This document shows, piece by piece, positions 33,901 to 45,784 of a DNA stretch of 64,000 bases (positions within the stretch are counted from its first letter, which is position 1; every line of letters begins with the position of its first letter). Below the pieces are notes generated by a model. That model was not told where the DNA came from. It made no database searches and saw only the letters and a program-made list of their open reading frames with translations. The stretch is from Plazaster borealis. Taxonomy: Eukaryota > Echinodermata > Asteroidea > Forcipulatida > Labidiasteridae. The stretch is taken from contig CM037476.1 in the NCBI GenBank assembly GCA_021014325.1, positions 21,488,827 to 21,552,826 on the forward strand, in the 5' to 3' direction. The position numbers and the translations under genes were made by a program.

Positions 33901-36102
33901 CTGAACGTGTGTCCCTTGTATGCACCATTATAAAGAATCCGGGCGCGCAAGTGCTGGGGATGGGCGCCGCGCGCGCCATGCTGCGGTGTACGTGTGCCTA
34001 TTTTTGTGCACAAAGGCACGAGAAAAATCGTTTCCCTTTTCTCTTTTTATGGGAATTGAATTTCTTCCTCGACAATCTATGCAATTTCCCTGACATGGCT
34101 GCATAATATAACGATGTACTACATTCTTGATAAATTTTTAAAATTAAGCAGAAAGTAAAATACTGAAATTCTGACAAAATACCTTGCCGATGCAACGCAT
34201 TAAACTATGCGACTAATATGCAGTTTCCGCGTCTATGACCCTTAAACTCACCTAAGACATGCACCGTTTTCAGGATGATTCGGTTTCTATTTAGTTGCAA
34301 GTATTCGTGGTCAGTGATCTACATTGGTATATCATGATGTCCTTTCAAGGAAATTGTGTAAGTCGTTGAGAAAAACATCTTATTTCTAAAGAGAGTGAAA
34401 AGGAACACGATTTCCTCATGTCTTTGTGCATAATCTATAGGCACTGACGACACCGCAGCAGTGGCGCGAGGTGCCCAACACTTGCGCGCCGCCCGGATTG
34501 GGATACAACCGTCATTCTTCCAAAATTACACACCACAATTATAACGAAGTTGTGATGCAAATATTGAACTATTGAATCCCGCTTCTCCAATAATCGCAAA
34601 ATGTCTTAAACAAAATGGCCGCTGCAACAATAACACGACCCATAAAACAAAATGTGCTGACATATCTCAGCTGTAATACAATGTTCACTGAATTTATCTC
34701 TTGAGCCCTCGAGAATGCTTGCACCTGTACTGATGTTGTTGTAAGAAAGCCAGGTAGATAATTATTTAAATAAATTTACACAATTCAAGGCCAAAAAATG
34801 TAACGCTGTTTAAAGCACTTTGGAAGATTTGCGTCTGGTATTATTTACCAATGATGGCGCTTTTTAAATAAAGACCATGCATATAGCCCGTTTGGCAGGT
34901 TGCCGCCAAAGACGTTTGTTTTCTGGATGGAAGGATCGCGGGAGACCAAACCAGAATTCGTGTAAAAGTATTTATCGTTTCGATTAGCGTTGGACGTCTT
35001 TGTGTGTAAATTATTTGCACTGCTGAAACAGATTGCAATCTCTCATCCGAAACATGTAATAGATTGAGACACATGCATTTCCATCAGAAAGACAGATTTG
35101 CTTTTTTCGAGCCCTCGGGCTACAGTGCTTTAGTTGGCGCTTTGTGTGATTCTTTATTCTCCGTAATCTTTGTAATCAACTAGATGAAGAGATAAATAGG
35201 TTGAATAATGAATCTTAAATGGGAGGTTATCGTTTGGTTTTATTCATTGTAATGTTGATTTCTAGGCAAAATTACCAAGAATGATGCAATCAAAGTCACC
35301 TACGGCTGTTTCAGTTGAATACAGTGTCTACTTGCTGAGAAATTCCATCTCGTTTATTCTCATTAAATCACGTAGAAACACGGCTGAAGAAGTTCGGAAA
35401 ATTACATCTCGTTTAATCTCGTTAAGTCACATGGAAACACGGTTATAGAATCACGGTGGGTTTTTCGCATAACTGATCATTCACTCCTCTGGACCGCACT
35501 TGGCGCTGCTTCCCCCCTTCATCAACTAAGAAGAAAAGTATACACTCCAATTATGGACCGATTGTTCAGCACACACAAGAAATAAATTATATTGTGCAAA
35601 GCAATAGACACAAAGTATCATCGAGGAAAAAACTATCCCCTCATTTGCATACACGTCAATCCATTCCTTTCAGTGTAATTCCAACTTGATTTTTTTGAAA
35701 ACCCTTTTAGGGTTAAACATGTTTACACTTTCATTGGTTTCCTCTCCTCGGAAGATTATAACTTCTGAAAGACCAATGTAAACACCCCGTCCGCATTCAT
35801 AAGAGTTTCTCTCGAAGATTATGAGCAGTGTATTTAACCGCTGGTTGCTGCCGTTTGTGAGATGACGAGCTAAGTAAACTTAGGCGGATAAAGGTTTGGA
35901 AACAAGAAGAGTTCGGTCAGTTTTGTTTCTTGTTGTGCAGCAAGACAACCTTGAGAAACCCCAGTGTATATGTAGGAAAACAGTGACAGTAAAAAAGTAT
36001 TGGCCATTTTTGTTACGGTATGAACGTGGTTCGATTGGGAATTTTAAGCTGCATTTTGGCGGGACGATAGCGGCATTTCACGGCGGATTGCCAACAGCCA
36101 CG
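33901..36102. other. Unassigned sequence
   Basis: No gene or clear repeat seen. A small inverted pair (GTTTACACTTTCATTGGTTT with AGACCAATGTAAAC) lies near 35730-35785. Confidence 0.4.
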
Positions 36103-36146
36103 ATGTTCGGTTCGGCGCTGAATGCGAAGATACGCAAATTTCGCAC
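36103..36146 (+). CDS. Candidate alternative first exon 2
   Basis: ATG in context CCACGATGTTC, encoding MFGSALNAKIRKFR and 2 nt, then the donor GTGAGT. Phase 2, as the other three candidates. The frame is open upstream to 35896 without an ATG. No domain recognised. Confidence 0.35.
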
Positions 36147-36442
36147 GTGAGTACAATAATGATGTGTGCCGTTATTTTACGAAAACAATATCTAATGATG
36201 TAAATACTGTCACGGGTTTTTTATTTTGGTGACGTTATAGATGATGTCAGGGCTTTAGAATTAGCTCTTCTTTTTCACAGAAAGATATGCCGACAGCGTA
36301 AAAAAGAACTATTTTGATTTTCTACCTGTAATCTATTTTGTTCGTGGTTAAGAAACAATATAACAATGGTGACATAACTCACCTTTCTCCAATTTATAAA
36401 CTGTGACCATTTTATAATGAAGGTTTATATGTTTTATACTAC

Positions 36443-36650
36443 ACTGCAAAAACTGGGGTGTTAAAATGGACACCATGGGTGCTGTCACATATAGATATCA
36501 TAAGAATAATCAAAATGTACAACATAACACTAATTTCTGTTAAAACAATTACATTGGTGTTATTTTAATACACGATGGTGTTAATTTTGATTCTCTCTCG
36601 GGTATCTTTATGTGACAACACCCATGGTGTCAACTTTAACAAGTAACGTT
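36443..36650. mobile_element. MITE family F, copy 2
   Basis: ACACTGCAAAAACTGGGGTG start, inner ACACCATGGGTGC / ACCCATGGTGTC pair and TTTTGATTCTCTCTC block, as in the 32049 copy. Confidence 0.8.
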
Positions 36651-37989
36651 TACATACAAATTTTGAAATGTGGAGTTGCTGATAGGGCAAGTTGAGGTAC
36701 CACACTTTTTGTAAAGACAACAAACGGCCCTTCAGAATGTCGACGTTTCAGTGAAAACAACTCCACCAAACACTTTTAAAGGTTTAAACGTTTGATCTTT
36801 CTTGTGACCTTATTCGTTTGTTAATTTCACGTTGATTAAAATCTTTAGTATAGGACTAAGTAAGGCTGAAATTCCAATATCGGTGAACAATTCTTTTTCT
36901 TACTCTTTCACAAGTTGACAGTTTTACAAAAGGTAGAATAATGGACTCCTTTATTTTTTTTCTGTATCTCGTTTGCAACAAGTACTTTTTATGCTTACAA
37001 GACTGCTGTCGGAGTTTTATACCTTTGAAAAATGGCATTCAACAGCTGAGCGGTCAAAGTACCTCTATTATTGTTGCTGAAATTGTCCGTATATTAGAAA
37101 ATGGATTATATTCCATTTGAGATATATTATTATATCACTAATGAATCTTAATCTTTCGATGAAAGTAAATGCGATTATGTTATAAGGAAACCAACATTAG
37201 GCCTCACTATGAACAATTAACTCTCCCAACTGGGGTTTACTTTTACTCCAAAGTAATCTCGCTCGCCCAATGGAGATATATCAAAATGGAAAAGGAACAA
37301 TCTAGAGTACCTTGAAGTTATTGTGTAGGCCTATGGTTCATGTCTTCTTTTGAAATACTGTGTTTTTTTTCTCTCCAGTTATAATCTGTTTTCCCCTATC
37401 AGTAAACCCTTGTGTACAGTGCATAAACTCTCTCAACTGGGGTTGATCGCCTGACGGGGGTAAAACACCTAATGCGCAGTCGTTAGATATCGAGTAGTTA
37501 CATTATATCTCCATGGTTACATCAACAACCTCCAATTGAGGTGAAAAATCACTCATCTAATTTTTGACTCCACAAAATGGCGGACCGTGTCAGTTCACGA
37601 AGTAAAAGGAAAACCACACAATTTCGTTGGATAATTGTGGATCATTATATTCTACTATTTAAAACATCTTTCCAACCATATTCATTTCCTAACACGCTTT
37701 TATAGCCCAAAGCGCCCAATCCGAAGGCAATGTGTCTCTTTAATGTCAAAGGTCAAACCCCAGTTATCACCGGTTGCTATGCAGCCGAAGTTTTATTGCA
37801 TCGTAGTTGGTAATAATAGGACCACCTCTAAGGCCGTGTAAAGCACTTACAAATATCCGCTTGTATTTAGCCAGTGTCAACAAGTTGTGATAAATAACGA
37901 GTAAACACAACATTAAGGACAGTCGCCCACCCTTGCTCTTGGTCGCACTATCTTGTAGTGAGTGTCTCTAAACAAATTGTAATGCAACG
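36651..37989. other. Unassigned sequence
   Basis: No gene or clear repeat recognised. Confidence 0.4.
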
Positions 37990-38577
37990 TTAAAGGGATT
38001 GTATACGTTTGGTAATTGGAACCCACACTGTTTGTTTCAATCCTATAGTTGTAGAAGTATACCTTACACTAACCTGTGAAAATTTCATTTCAAAAGGTGG
38101 TAGCGTTTTTGAGATATTTCCGAGAATCTGGAGCGGTTTTGTCCATACGCACAGGAAGAATAGTCTGCAATTGGAATACATTATCTGAGAAACGTTACTG
38201 CAGTAACGCTTCTCAGATTCAAATTTTGGGGATAAAAAGTGATATATTTTTCAATAACCGCAGTAGGCCTACTTCGATGTGAAAAGTTTCTCAAAATGCA
38301 TTATGCTATTCGAAGCTGCTGTACTTCTTACCAAGTCAGTATTTATTAAAATCTTGAAGACGAGCAGAGTATATACTGTTCGAAACGTCGAGACCGCACC
38401 GGCTCTTTTCGGAGCCAACACTCCCACAAAAGAGTTTTTACACATGGTTGTACCCGCAAGTTTACTATTTATTTTAGTTACCTCTTATTGTCCACACCGT
38501 GCAAAGCTTCAAACAACACTTAAATATTGATTGCCATTAATTTTCAGAGTCATTACCCAAACGTATACACCATTTAA
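37990..38577 (+). mobile_element. TTAA MITE family B with an insertion
   Basis: Left TTAAAGGGATTGTATACG, right CGTATACACCATTTAA. Compared with other B copies it has about 180 extra bases at 38347-38527. The right TTAA is shared with the next family A copy. Confidence 0.88.
38347..38527 (+). mobile_element. Insert with CGAAACGTC motif
   Basis: Begins near CTTGAAGACGAGCAG and contains TTCGAAACGTCGAGACCGC and CTCTTTTCGGAGCCAACACT. This pattern resembles ends of Penelope-type elements that carry hammerhead-like folds. The stem AGCAG/CTGTT can form between GAAGACG and CGAAACGTC, but the core reads TTGAAGA rather than CTGANGA. Confidence 0.4.
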
Positions 38578-38942
38578 AGGCACTGTACACGTTTGGTAAT
38601 TACTCAAAATATATATTAGCATAAAATCTGACTTGGTAACGAGCCACAAAGAGCTGTTGACAGTATAAAACATTGTGAGAAACGACTCCCTCTGAAGTAA
38701 CGTAGTTTTTGAGAAAGAGGTTATTTCTCACTAAAATAATAAAAACTTCTTGCAAGAAGTTTTTATTCCTAACTGAAAGCACACAGTACAACAAGGGTGT
38801 ATTTTCTTTCATCATTTTCTTGCAACTTCGATGACCAATTCAGCCCAAATTTGCACAGGCTTGTTATTTTATGCATATGTTGGGATACACCAAATGAGAA
38901 CACTGGTCTTTGACAATTACCAAACGTGTACGATGCCTTTAA
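38574..38942 (-). mobile_element. TTAA MITE family A
   Basis: Reverse orientation; TTAAAGGCACTGTACACG start and CGATGCCTTTAA end. Interior palindrome ACTTCTTGCAAGAAGT at 38746-38761. Confidence 0.9.
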
Positions 38943-39718
38943 TAAAGACAGTAGGGTAACTTAAAACCAAGTTTTAAAGTTTGCAAAACTTAATTTATAT
39001 AATTAACATAATCATGCCATAAGTCTTTTGGCTGGTAAGCAGTTTGCAATTCAGCTAATTTGATTTGTTCAAAATTAACACAAATTCATACTAGAAATGG
39101 GCTACCATCTCTTGAAATCTGAGGCCTTTCATCAGAAACCCTAAAACTAAAAACACGTGGAAATGTACTTCGGTTTTCCCTCCGGTTTTATAATATTTAC
39201 TTGCAATGATTTCTTTGCCCTAAGAAACCAAAACTCATATATTTAACTGAAAATTATAGTTATAGTTTTGTTCAGCCGTAGGCATAACAACATATTTTTG
39301 ACAATAAATACATTTTTAAAATCTCCGCCTTTGTATAAGGCCTTATACTGTTCACAGCGTCACTGATGCTTCGCAAAAGCCACCCCCCCCCCCCTCACGA
39401 TATCACTACCTCGGCAAACAACAATTCCAATTTAAATCTTACCTAATCCGTTGCTATAGCGACCATACTAAACCGCCTGTTTCAAAAACGACCCCGAACG
39501 CCACAATTTTGTCGCGCGTTTGTGTGAGATGCAGTCTAAAAACACACAAGATAACAAACACAGTGTGGCAATTACGATGAGCAAACAATAGGACTGAATC
39601 GAGTCACATTATATACACGACGTACGTTCTTTAGAACACCTGAGTTGATGACATTGTTGCTAAACAATAGATTACCTGAATATCACTCACTCTGCTACTA
39701 CTGAATAGAACTTTAGGG

Positions 39719-39780
39719 ATGGACAAGTTGACAAGTTCAAGCGCTGAATCAAAATGGAAGAAACTCAGAGCAGTTAGCAG
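39719..39780 (+). CDS. Candidate alternative first exon 3
   Basis: ATG encoding MDKLTSSSAESKWKKLRAVS and 2 nt, then the strong donor AG/GTAAGTAC. Phase 2. Upstream TATATACACGACG at 39609-39623 is promoter-like but unproven. No domain recognised. Confidence 0.4.
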
Positions 39781-41117
39781 GTAAGTACATCGTTCACACA
39801 CCTTGTTTAAGAAACATTGTTTCCTATAACATGCCGTATTGTTGATATTCGACGTGTTTTTCGATAGCGGTTCGTGTAATGCAACAGATAGCCGTTGTTC
39901 TTACATTACAGTACAAATACAGCATGGTTTTTAGCCATTGATAAACTGATGCTTTTATGTCCACCATTTTGCAAATACAACACCGTGGTTTAAAACGCTT
40001 CTTTTGAATGGATTTTGGGAAGGAGAAGAACAACGTAACATTTGGTCGGGTTATGAACATTTCACCCCCGCTGGTACAAATTGCTAGTGTCTCGCTATCT
40101 TCTTCGCCGTACTTTGATGAAATTAGATTCAGTTCCTTCATTCTGGTTTTGAGCAAAGGACACGTCTGAAAATAACTTCTGCTACGGCAAAAAAGGCCTT
40201 TGGCTGCAAACTCAAGTTGAAGAATAGGGCAGTTCAGCAAATGATGACATAGAGTTCCATCGCTTGCAGTGTATTTTTTTGTGTGAACACCCGTGAGCAA
40301 GTTGAATTTAAAATGAGTGCCACGTACAATTTAATAAACAAGCAAAGAAAATAGTATTCCTTTGTTTCTTCCTGATATTCCCACTATTTGTTGTTCTACA
40401 GATGCCCCGTTTGATCCTTATCAGGCCTGTAATTTCATATTTAAGAGGGCAAGGCCATTTTTGTTTTGCAAAGGGCACTTTTATTAGACAATTTTAATGT
40501 TTATGGGAAACTTGTGAATGGGGCATCAATGCCAAGACTAGACCAGGGGCCAAACAGCAGGGACCCGTGGCGCTGCCTGCGTGTAATTCCAGGCCTGTCT
40601 GATACAGATAGGACCCGCTGGTTTGGCTATCGTCGTGTGAACCGTTTTCTTTCACTGTTTGATGTTTATTTTCACATTTGGGTGAAACAGCCGTATAGAC
40701 GATTCAAACCCCATCCCCATACGTCATATCGTGTTTGACACGGGGTCATAAGGTCAGAACCAGTAACGTTCACCAATAATGGCAACACACATGCACATCA
40801 TGGTGTTGAAACTATATTGCTTTGGCTTTGATTACATTTATTTTGTAACTCTTTGGATTTTAGAATCAGTTTGTTGTTAATTTAATATCTTGGTAAAATC
40901 TAAACTACAATTATCTTTTTTTTGTACAGCAATACAATCGATAAGAATATTGTCTTTAATAGATTCTACCACTAAAATAAATAAATTCGTGTTTTTAAAA
41001 TAAAGGACGCATATCGTATCTGTGTTAATTAAAAAATATACGGTACCATAAATTATCTAAAGTTATTTCATAAGAACCATCACAACATTATTATCCTACT
41101 GAATTAGGACTATACAT
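39781..41117. other. Unassigned sequence
   Basis: No supported gene. A 158-residue - strand frame at 39824-40300 lacks an ATG near its start and resembles nothing known. Confidence 0.4.
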
Positions 41118-41300
41118 TATTATTATTATTAATATTAGTATATATTTCTGGTAATTAAAAACCGAGGATGCCTCATAAGTGAACTTAATCACTGTAGCTC
41201 GCAAGCCTGAGGAAACCTGTAAACAAGGGTGCTTGCTATGTGAACCAGAAACACCGGGGTTAACCTCTTCCACGATAAGTGTTCTTGGTAGTGTTAGCAC
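41118..41300 (-). mobile_element. tRNA-derived SINE, 5'-truncated
   Basis: ATT tail, GATGCCTCATAAGTGAACTT, AATCACTGTAGCTCGCAAGC, CTGAGGAAACCTGTAAACAA. An uninterrupted equivalent of the 52345 copy. Confidence 0.8.
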
Positions 41301-41684
41301 TACCAATCAATAGTTTAATAATTCAATGGTTACCGTCTTTAAACCAATTTCATGTGAGGTTTATGCATTTTTGTGTCAACATCAGAGTTGCAAAACCAGC
41401 CGCGTTTTTCCATTTGACATTTCGATTTTCAAAGGCATCTAGCGCGTTTATGTTACTTTTTTTTCTTCGATGAGGCGTTATTTATCCTCTTAGTGATCGT
41501 CAGGTCAGAGGTCAAAACGTTAAAGGGTGACCTTTGGTGTGGGCAGCTGTTGCGAATTTAAATAATTGGACGATGTCAGAATAAATCTTTCAGCAATTAG
41601 ATACGAATCAATATTGAACTTCAACACAACAATAATGATAAATTGATATTATAGCCCATTCAAACTTAGGGTACTCTAAATGCC

Positions 41685-42330
41685 AAGTAAAAAACCACAA
41701 GGGAAACTAACTGGGTACGTTTTTAAGAATTGTGTGGTCAATAACTGCCTACACGGCAGTTACAGGTTGAGCGACATCGACTGGTACCCCGAACCGTAGT
41801 TGACAAAGGTCATCAACCTGATACAAGCTGGGAAGCGGCAGCAGCGGGGTCACCTTAAAGGATGCAACGCAACCTCGTCCCCGTGGTTTACTTTATTTCC
41901 AACCATGTTTACAATAATAAACCCTGGGGGGGAACTCCTTACTTGGACCCTGATTGGACAACGACTGGTGTACAAAAGTCTAACGTAAACATGTTAAGTT
42001 GTACTCATTCAGTATTGACCATGTTCACAGCCAGACTATTCTAATTTGCATACGTCACTATCCAAAAAATTTGGATATGCAAATGATCCAATACCAGGAT
42101 GAGAGAGCGGTCAACCTCGTATTGCTCGACACACCATGGGGACGAGGTTCGATGCAACGTTTTATTTCAAATAATTATCAAGTCATGAACCACAATGGAA
42201 ACTGTCTTGGCAAATAGGGAGACCGCCAACATTAGGGCTAGATAGCACAGTTGGTAGAGCACCAGCACCTTAGTCCGGAGGTCGCAGGTTAAGGTCCCGC
42301 TCTATAGTCAATTTGTCTTCGTTCAACCCA
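41685..42330. mobile_element. tRNA-headed repeat, long copy
   Basis: AAACCACAAGGGAAACTAAC near 41694, GGAAGCGGCAGCAGCGGGGT near 41830 and a tRNA-like head at 42236-42310 (CTAGATAGCACAGTTGGTAG, GGTCGCAGGTTAAGGTCCCG). It has an inner inverted pair CGCAACCTCGTCCCCGTGGT / GGGGACGAGGTTCGATG. Related to the 21004 element. Confidence 0.55.
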
Positions 42331-43406
42331 AAAATTATTTTGTAACCTAAATACAATAACTATGTTTAGACATGACTCTTCCTCATTGCTTTATACACTG
42401 TAGTATTTATACGAAAGTGAAAGGCCTCCAGTGCTAGCATCCCGAGATAAAAAATGTGATTTTCTTTTCATATTATTTAATTTTTTCAATTTGTTGTTTG
42501 AATGAGATATCTGCAAACTTTCAGAAGAAAAAATACCCTCAAGAAGATGTAACAAAATATGTTTTTGATTAGTACAAACAGCGGTTTTCCTTTTGACTGT
42601 CAGTAGATGAGTAGTGTAATTGGATATCATTAAGTTCGCATGCAGGGTTAAGTGGGAATAGAACCACAACCTTAGAGATTCTAGAGCAAGTGTATATAGA
42701 TTACAAGGACACAACTTAAAACCTCTTACTTTACAACTATAGCTTGATTGTGTGAAAACATATTTTATACAAAACTCACTAGATTATTGATGACGTATAC
42801 AGCAGATAACAGTCATAAAGTGCATTACTCCAAACTCATTCTTCTTATGAGAAAGAAGGGGAAATTAATCCCAGAGGCATTACATCGCCGACTAGAAAGC
42901 TCGTGCCGAACACAGTGGCTGAAACACGCTCAGAGCGGAAATTGATTCTTCTGCTTTTTCACTCACACAAAACCGACGCCTTTACTCCAAAATGACGTAC
43001 AAAATGCTGTCATTTTCTCAAACTGTTTTCCTTCTTCATCGCTGCTTCGGTATGCTGTAATTATCTATGCGTCAAATGCAATAAGAGTGCTTGTTATTTT
43101 CCAATCATCTCCGTCTATCGGTTGGTCACAAACAAAAGTTCGTCACTCGACTGTAATGATTCCGAGCCTATCATGCCCATTTAATTTGCACACTCGATGG
43201 AACTTGTAACTGTGGACAATGCAAAACTCAGACAGGCTCATTTGGACAATCCTCACCTCGATCGCAGGTCAGCTTCTCAGAGTCAGAGATTTTAAAAACA
43301 TTGGAAGTATGTTGTAATTTCAAGCTATTACTAACTTGTAACTTGTAAAGCGACGCTGTGCTGCAAATATTTGGAGAGTTGAGTCGCTTATAAGAAGACC
43401 TTTTTG
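42331..43406. other. Unassigned sequence
   Basis: No gene or repeat recognised. Confidence 0.4.
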
Positions 43407-43666
43407 ATGGTTAATTTCGAAACTGACTTCGCAGTCTACGGCGAAACATCCAACCATGACGACGCCGGCAAGGTGGGGACTTATTCCACACCGCATCTTC
43501 ATCGAGCTCCCAAGCCGAAGAAACCGCAACTTAAACGGCGGAAGTCGGCGCTCCCGGCGAGGCCGGCCAAGGAGGTTCCGAAGATCAGAGTACACCGAGC
43601 GGCGTCCGCCATGGACGGCAACTGCGGTCGTGCCGACCAAACACGTCTTCGACCTGCAGAGTGTCC
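43407..43666 (+). CDS. Candidate alternative first exon 4
   Basis: ATG encoding 86 residues plus 2 nt, starting MVNFETDFAVYGETSNHDDA, with a basic Pro/Lys/Arg-rich middle (HRAPKPKKPQLKRRKSALPA) and ending RADQTRLRPAEC, then the donor GTAAGT. GC-rich compared with its surroundings. A second frame (43456 start) is also open across it, so the frame choice rests on the donor phase. Phase 2, as the other three candidates. No known domain. Confidence 0.45.
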
Positions 43667-44015
43667 GTAAGTTGTTTTTGTATAGGAGTAAAGTCATTAT
43701 TGACCTCAACAGTTTTCTTCTTGCCTTTTTTAAAAAAAATTTTATAAAATCTTAAAGGGAACCTGCATCCGCAGAAAGCTCAAATAATTTCATGATGACC
43801 AACCGACTCTACTTTTATAGTTTGGAAAATAAAGTATGTTGACAACAACATAATGTTTGGTTACATTAATTTCAAATTAGTCAGTATGGATTATCCATAT
43901 ACAACATTAACGACAACCAACCAACGACAGTTGAAATGTTATTCACGCCCCTTTTCGCGTGCGTGGGAGAAGGACGGCTAACAAAAAGTATACATGAGAA
44001 GCTGCGTAAGCTATT

Positions 44016-44391
44016 TTAAGGCATTGAACACGTTTGGAAATTGTCAAAGACCAGTGTTTTCACTTGGTGTATCCCAACATATGCATAAAATAACAAGCCT
44101 GTGAAAATTTGGGCTCAATTGGTCATCGAAGTTGCAAGAAAATGATGAAAGAAAAAACACCCTTGTTGTACAAATTTGTGTGCTTTCAGATAGGAATAAA
44201 AACCTCTTGCAAGAAGTTTTTTATTATTTTAGTGAGAAATTACCTCTTTCTCAAAAACTACATTACTTCAGAGGGAGTCGTTTCCCGTTCAATGTGTTAT
44301 ACTACTAATAGCTCTCCGTTGCTTGTTACCAAGTAAGTTTTTATGCTAATATTTGTTTTGAGTCATTACCAAACGTGTACGATACCTTTAA
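44016..44391 (+). mobile_element. TTAA MITE family A
   Basis: TTAA both ends; AAGGCATTGAACACGTTTGG and CGTGTACGATACCTTTAA. Confidence 0.9.
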
Positions 44392-44467
44392 GTGCAAAAA
44401 TTGTGTTTAAAGACAACTGAGTGTGAAAGTTTGATTGGTTTTCTGCCATTCATTAGTCATCAGAGGC

Positions 44468-44575
44468 AGGCGGGGGGGGGGGGGGCGGGGGGGGGCGCCC
44501 CTTTTTCAAAAAAAAAAAAAAAAAAAAAAAAAAGAAAAAAAGAGGGAGAGAGAGAGAAGGGGAGGGAGAAATGGG
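44468..44575. repeat. Poly-G, poly-A and GGGAGA purine tract
   Basis: G-run, A-run of over 20 and AGAGAGGGAGA-type repeats in succession; over 100 nt almost purely purine on one strand. Confidence 0.9.
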
Positions 44576-45413
44576 GAAGGGAAGATTTTGCTGCTTGGTA
44601 TATTTTCACGCCCCCCCCGTTTGGAAAATCCTGGATCCGCCCCTGAGAGGAAGGTTAAATTATGCACGTGAATGAGAAATCTCTTTGAGGTAGTTCTAGC
44701 AACAAAAATGTAACAGTAAGGCCCGTTTTTTTGTCAGGAGCCATTTTATTGCTTACGGCCTTTTGTTACTGGAAACAGTACTTTGATCGCCTTAAAGAAG
44801 AGTGTATCACTGTAAACAGTTTCCCTAAAAATACGGATTTTGTTTACGTGTAGAGCCGTACGGGCTTCTTCCAGGCACACGGCGTATATTATGTGTTTAG
44901 CTAGGTGCCGTTTTAAGATCGTATGACTCGTAACAAAGTGACAGCAACTTGACGGTACTCAAATGGTGTCCCCTTGACCAGAGCCACACACAGCTGAAGA
45001 AAATACTGACAAACTAGAAGTAGGCCCCCTATTGCTTTATCATTACCCTGGATGGCCCTGTCACACTGGGAAACATTTACATCAGGCAACTTGGAGGCAA
45101 CCAACTGCAGTGCATGCTACAGGACCACTTTGGGTGGCACATTAGTAATTTTCAAACAGTCTTACGATCCCCAAGAAAAACACACAAAAATACGTGAACA
45201 TTTTTCTTTTTACATTTTGGCCCTTGTATGTGTTTGTTTGTATGTCTACATGTGATTATATTTGTATCGTTGTTAAGTGACCCTTTCAGCTACTGCTGCT
45301 GGTCATTTTATCTGTGAATACCAATACATAAACATTCAAATGTGAATGCCTTTTCTTCATGAAGATTGCCTGGAACTGGTTGTCTGTAAATTACCTCGTG
45401 TGACGTGGGCCTA
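44576..45413. other. Unassigned sequence, 3' flank of the membrane-protein gene
   Basis: Lies downstream of the - strand stop at 45414. Holds its 3' UTR if transcribed; no further gene seen. Confidence 0.4.
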
Positions 45414-45784
45414 CTAATACATGTATGTATCAACCGGCGGCCGCGGTCCGCTACGGTCACTCGGTCGCATCAGCTCCATATAAACCGGCTGTTGTCGAAC
45501 CACTCTTCCAGCCTCAATGCTAGCCCTCAAACCCTCAGAATCTTCATATGTAGGAGGCTGATCGCCTGCTCTGTGGTGGGTGAGCTCCTGGTAGTGTGAA
45601 GACCCCTGCTGGGGAGGCAGAGGGGGCGCGGTGCCGTTACCTCCCCGCGAGGTACTGAGTTGTCTGCTGGCCGCGAGGCGCGGGGCGTAGGGGTACAAGT
45701 AGGATGTTGTGGTGGAGGGTTTGCGTCCAGAGGCTCCCCTTGCCGTGAAACGACTGTCGTTGTCGTAAGTTGGATTATTGACAC
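45414..45784 (-). CDS. Membrane protein exon 6 (cytoplasmic tail, stop)
   Basis: Reads VNNPTYDNDSRFTARG, SYLYPYAPRL, PPLPPQQGSSHYQELTHH, DQPPTYEDSEG, QQPVYMELMRP and ends VDTYMY and TAG. Acceptor CTACTACAG. The reading frame needs a phase-1 intron, but exon 5 leaves phase 2. Confidence 0.75.

Noticed and set aside
39824..40300. 158-residue - strand frame
   Set aside because: The first codon is TTG, the first ATG is deep inside, no splice context or known similarity, and the base composition is like the surroundings.
44392..44671. Frames with poly-Lys/Arg/Gly
   Set aside because: Translation of homopolymer G, A and purine tracts.
45527..45784. Alternative frame VSIIQLTTTTVVSRQGEP over exon 6
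   Set aside because: It starts in phase 0, which also does not match exon 5, and lacks the NPxY/PPxY/YxxL motifs. The frame ending VDTYMY is far more protein-like.
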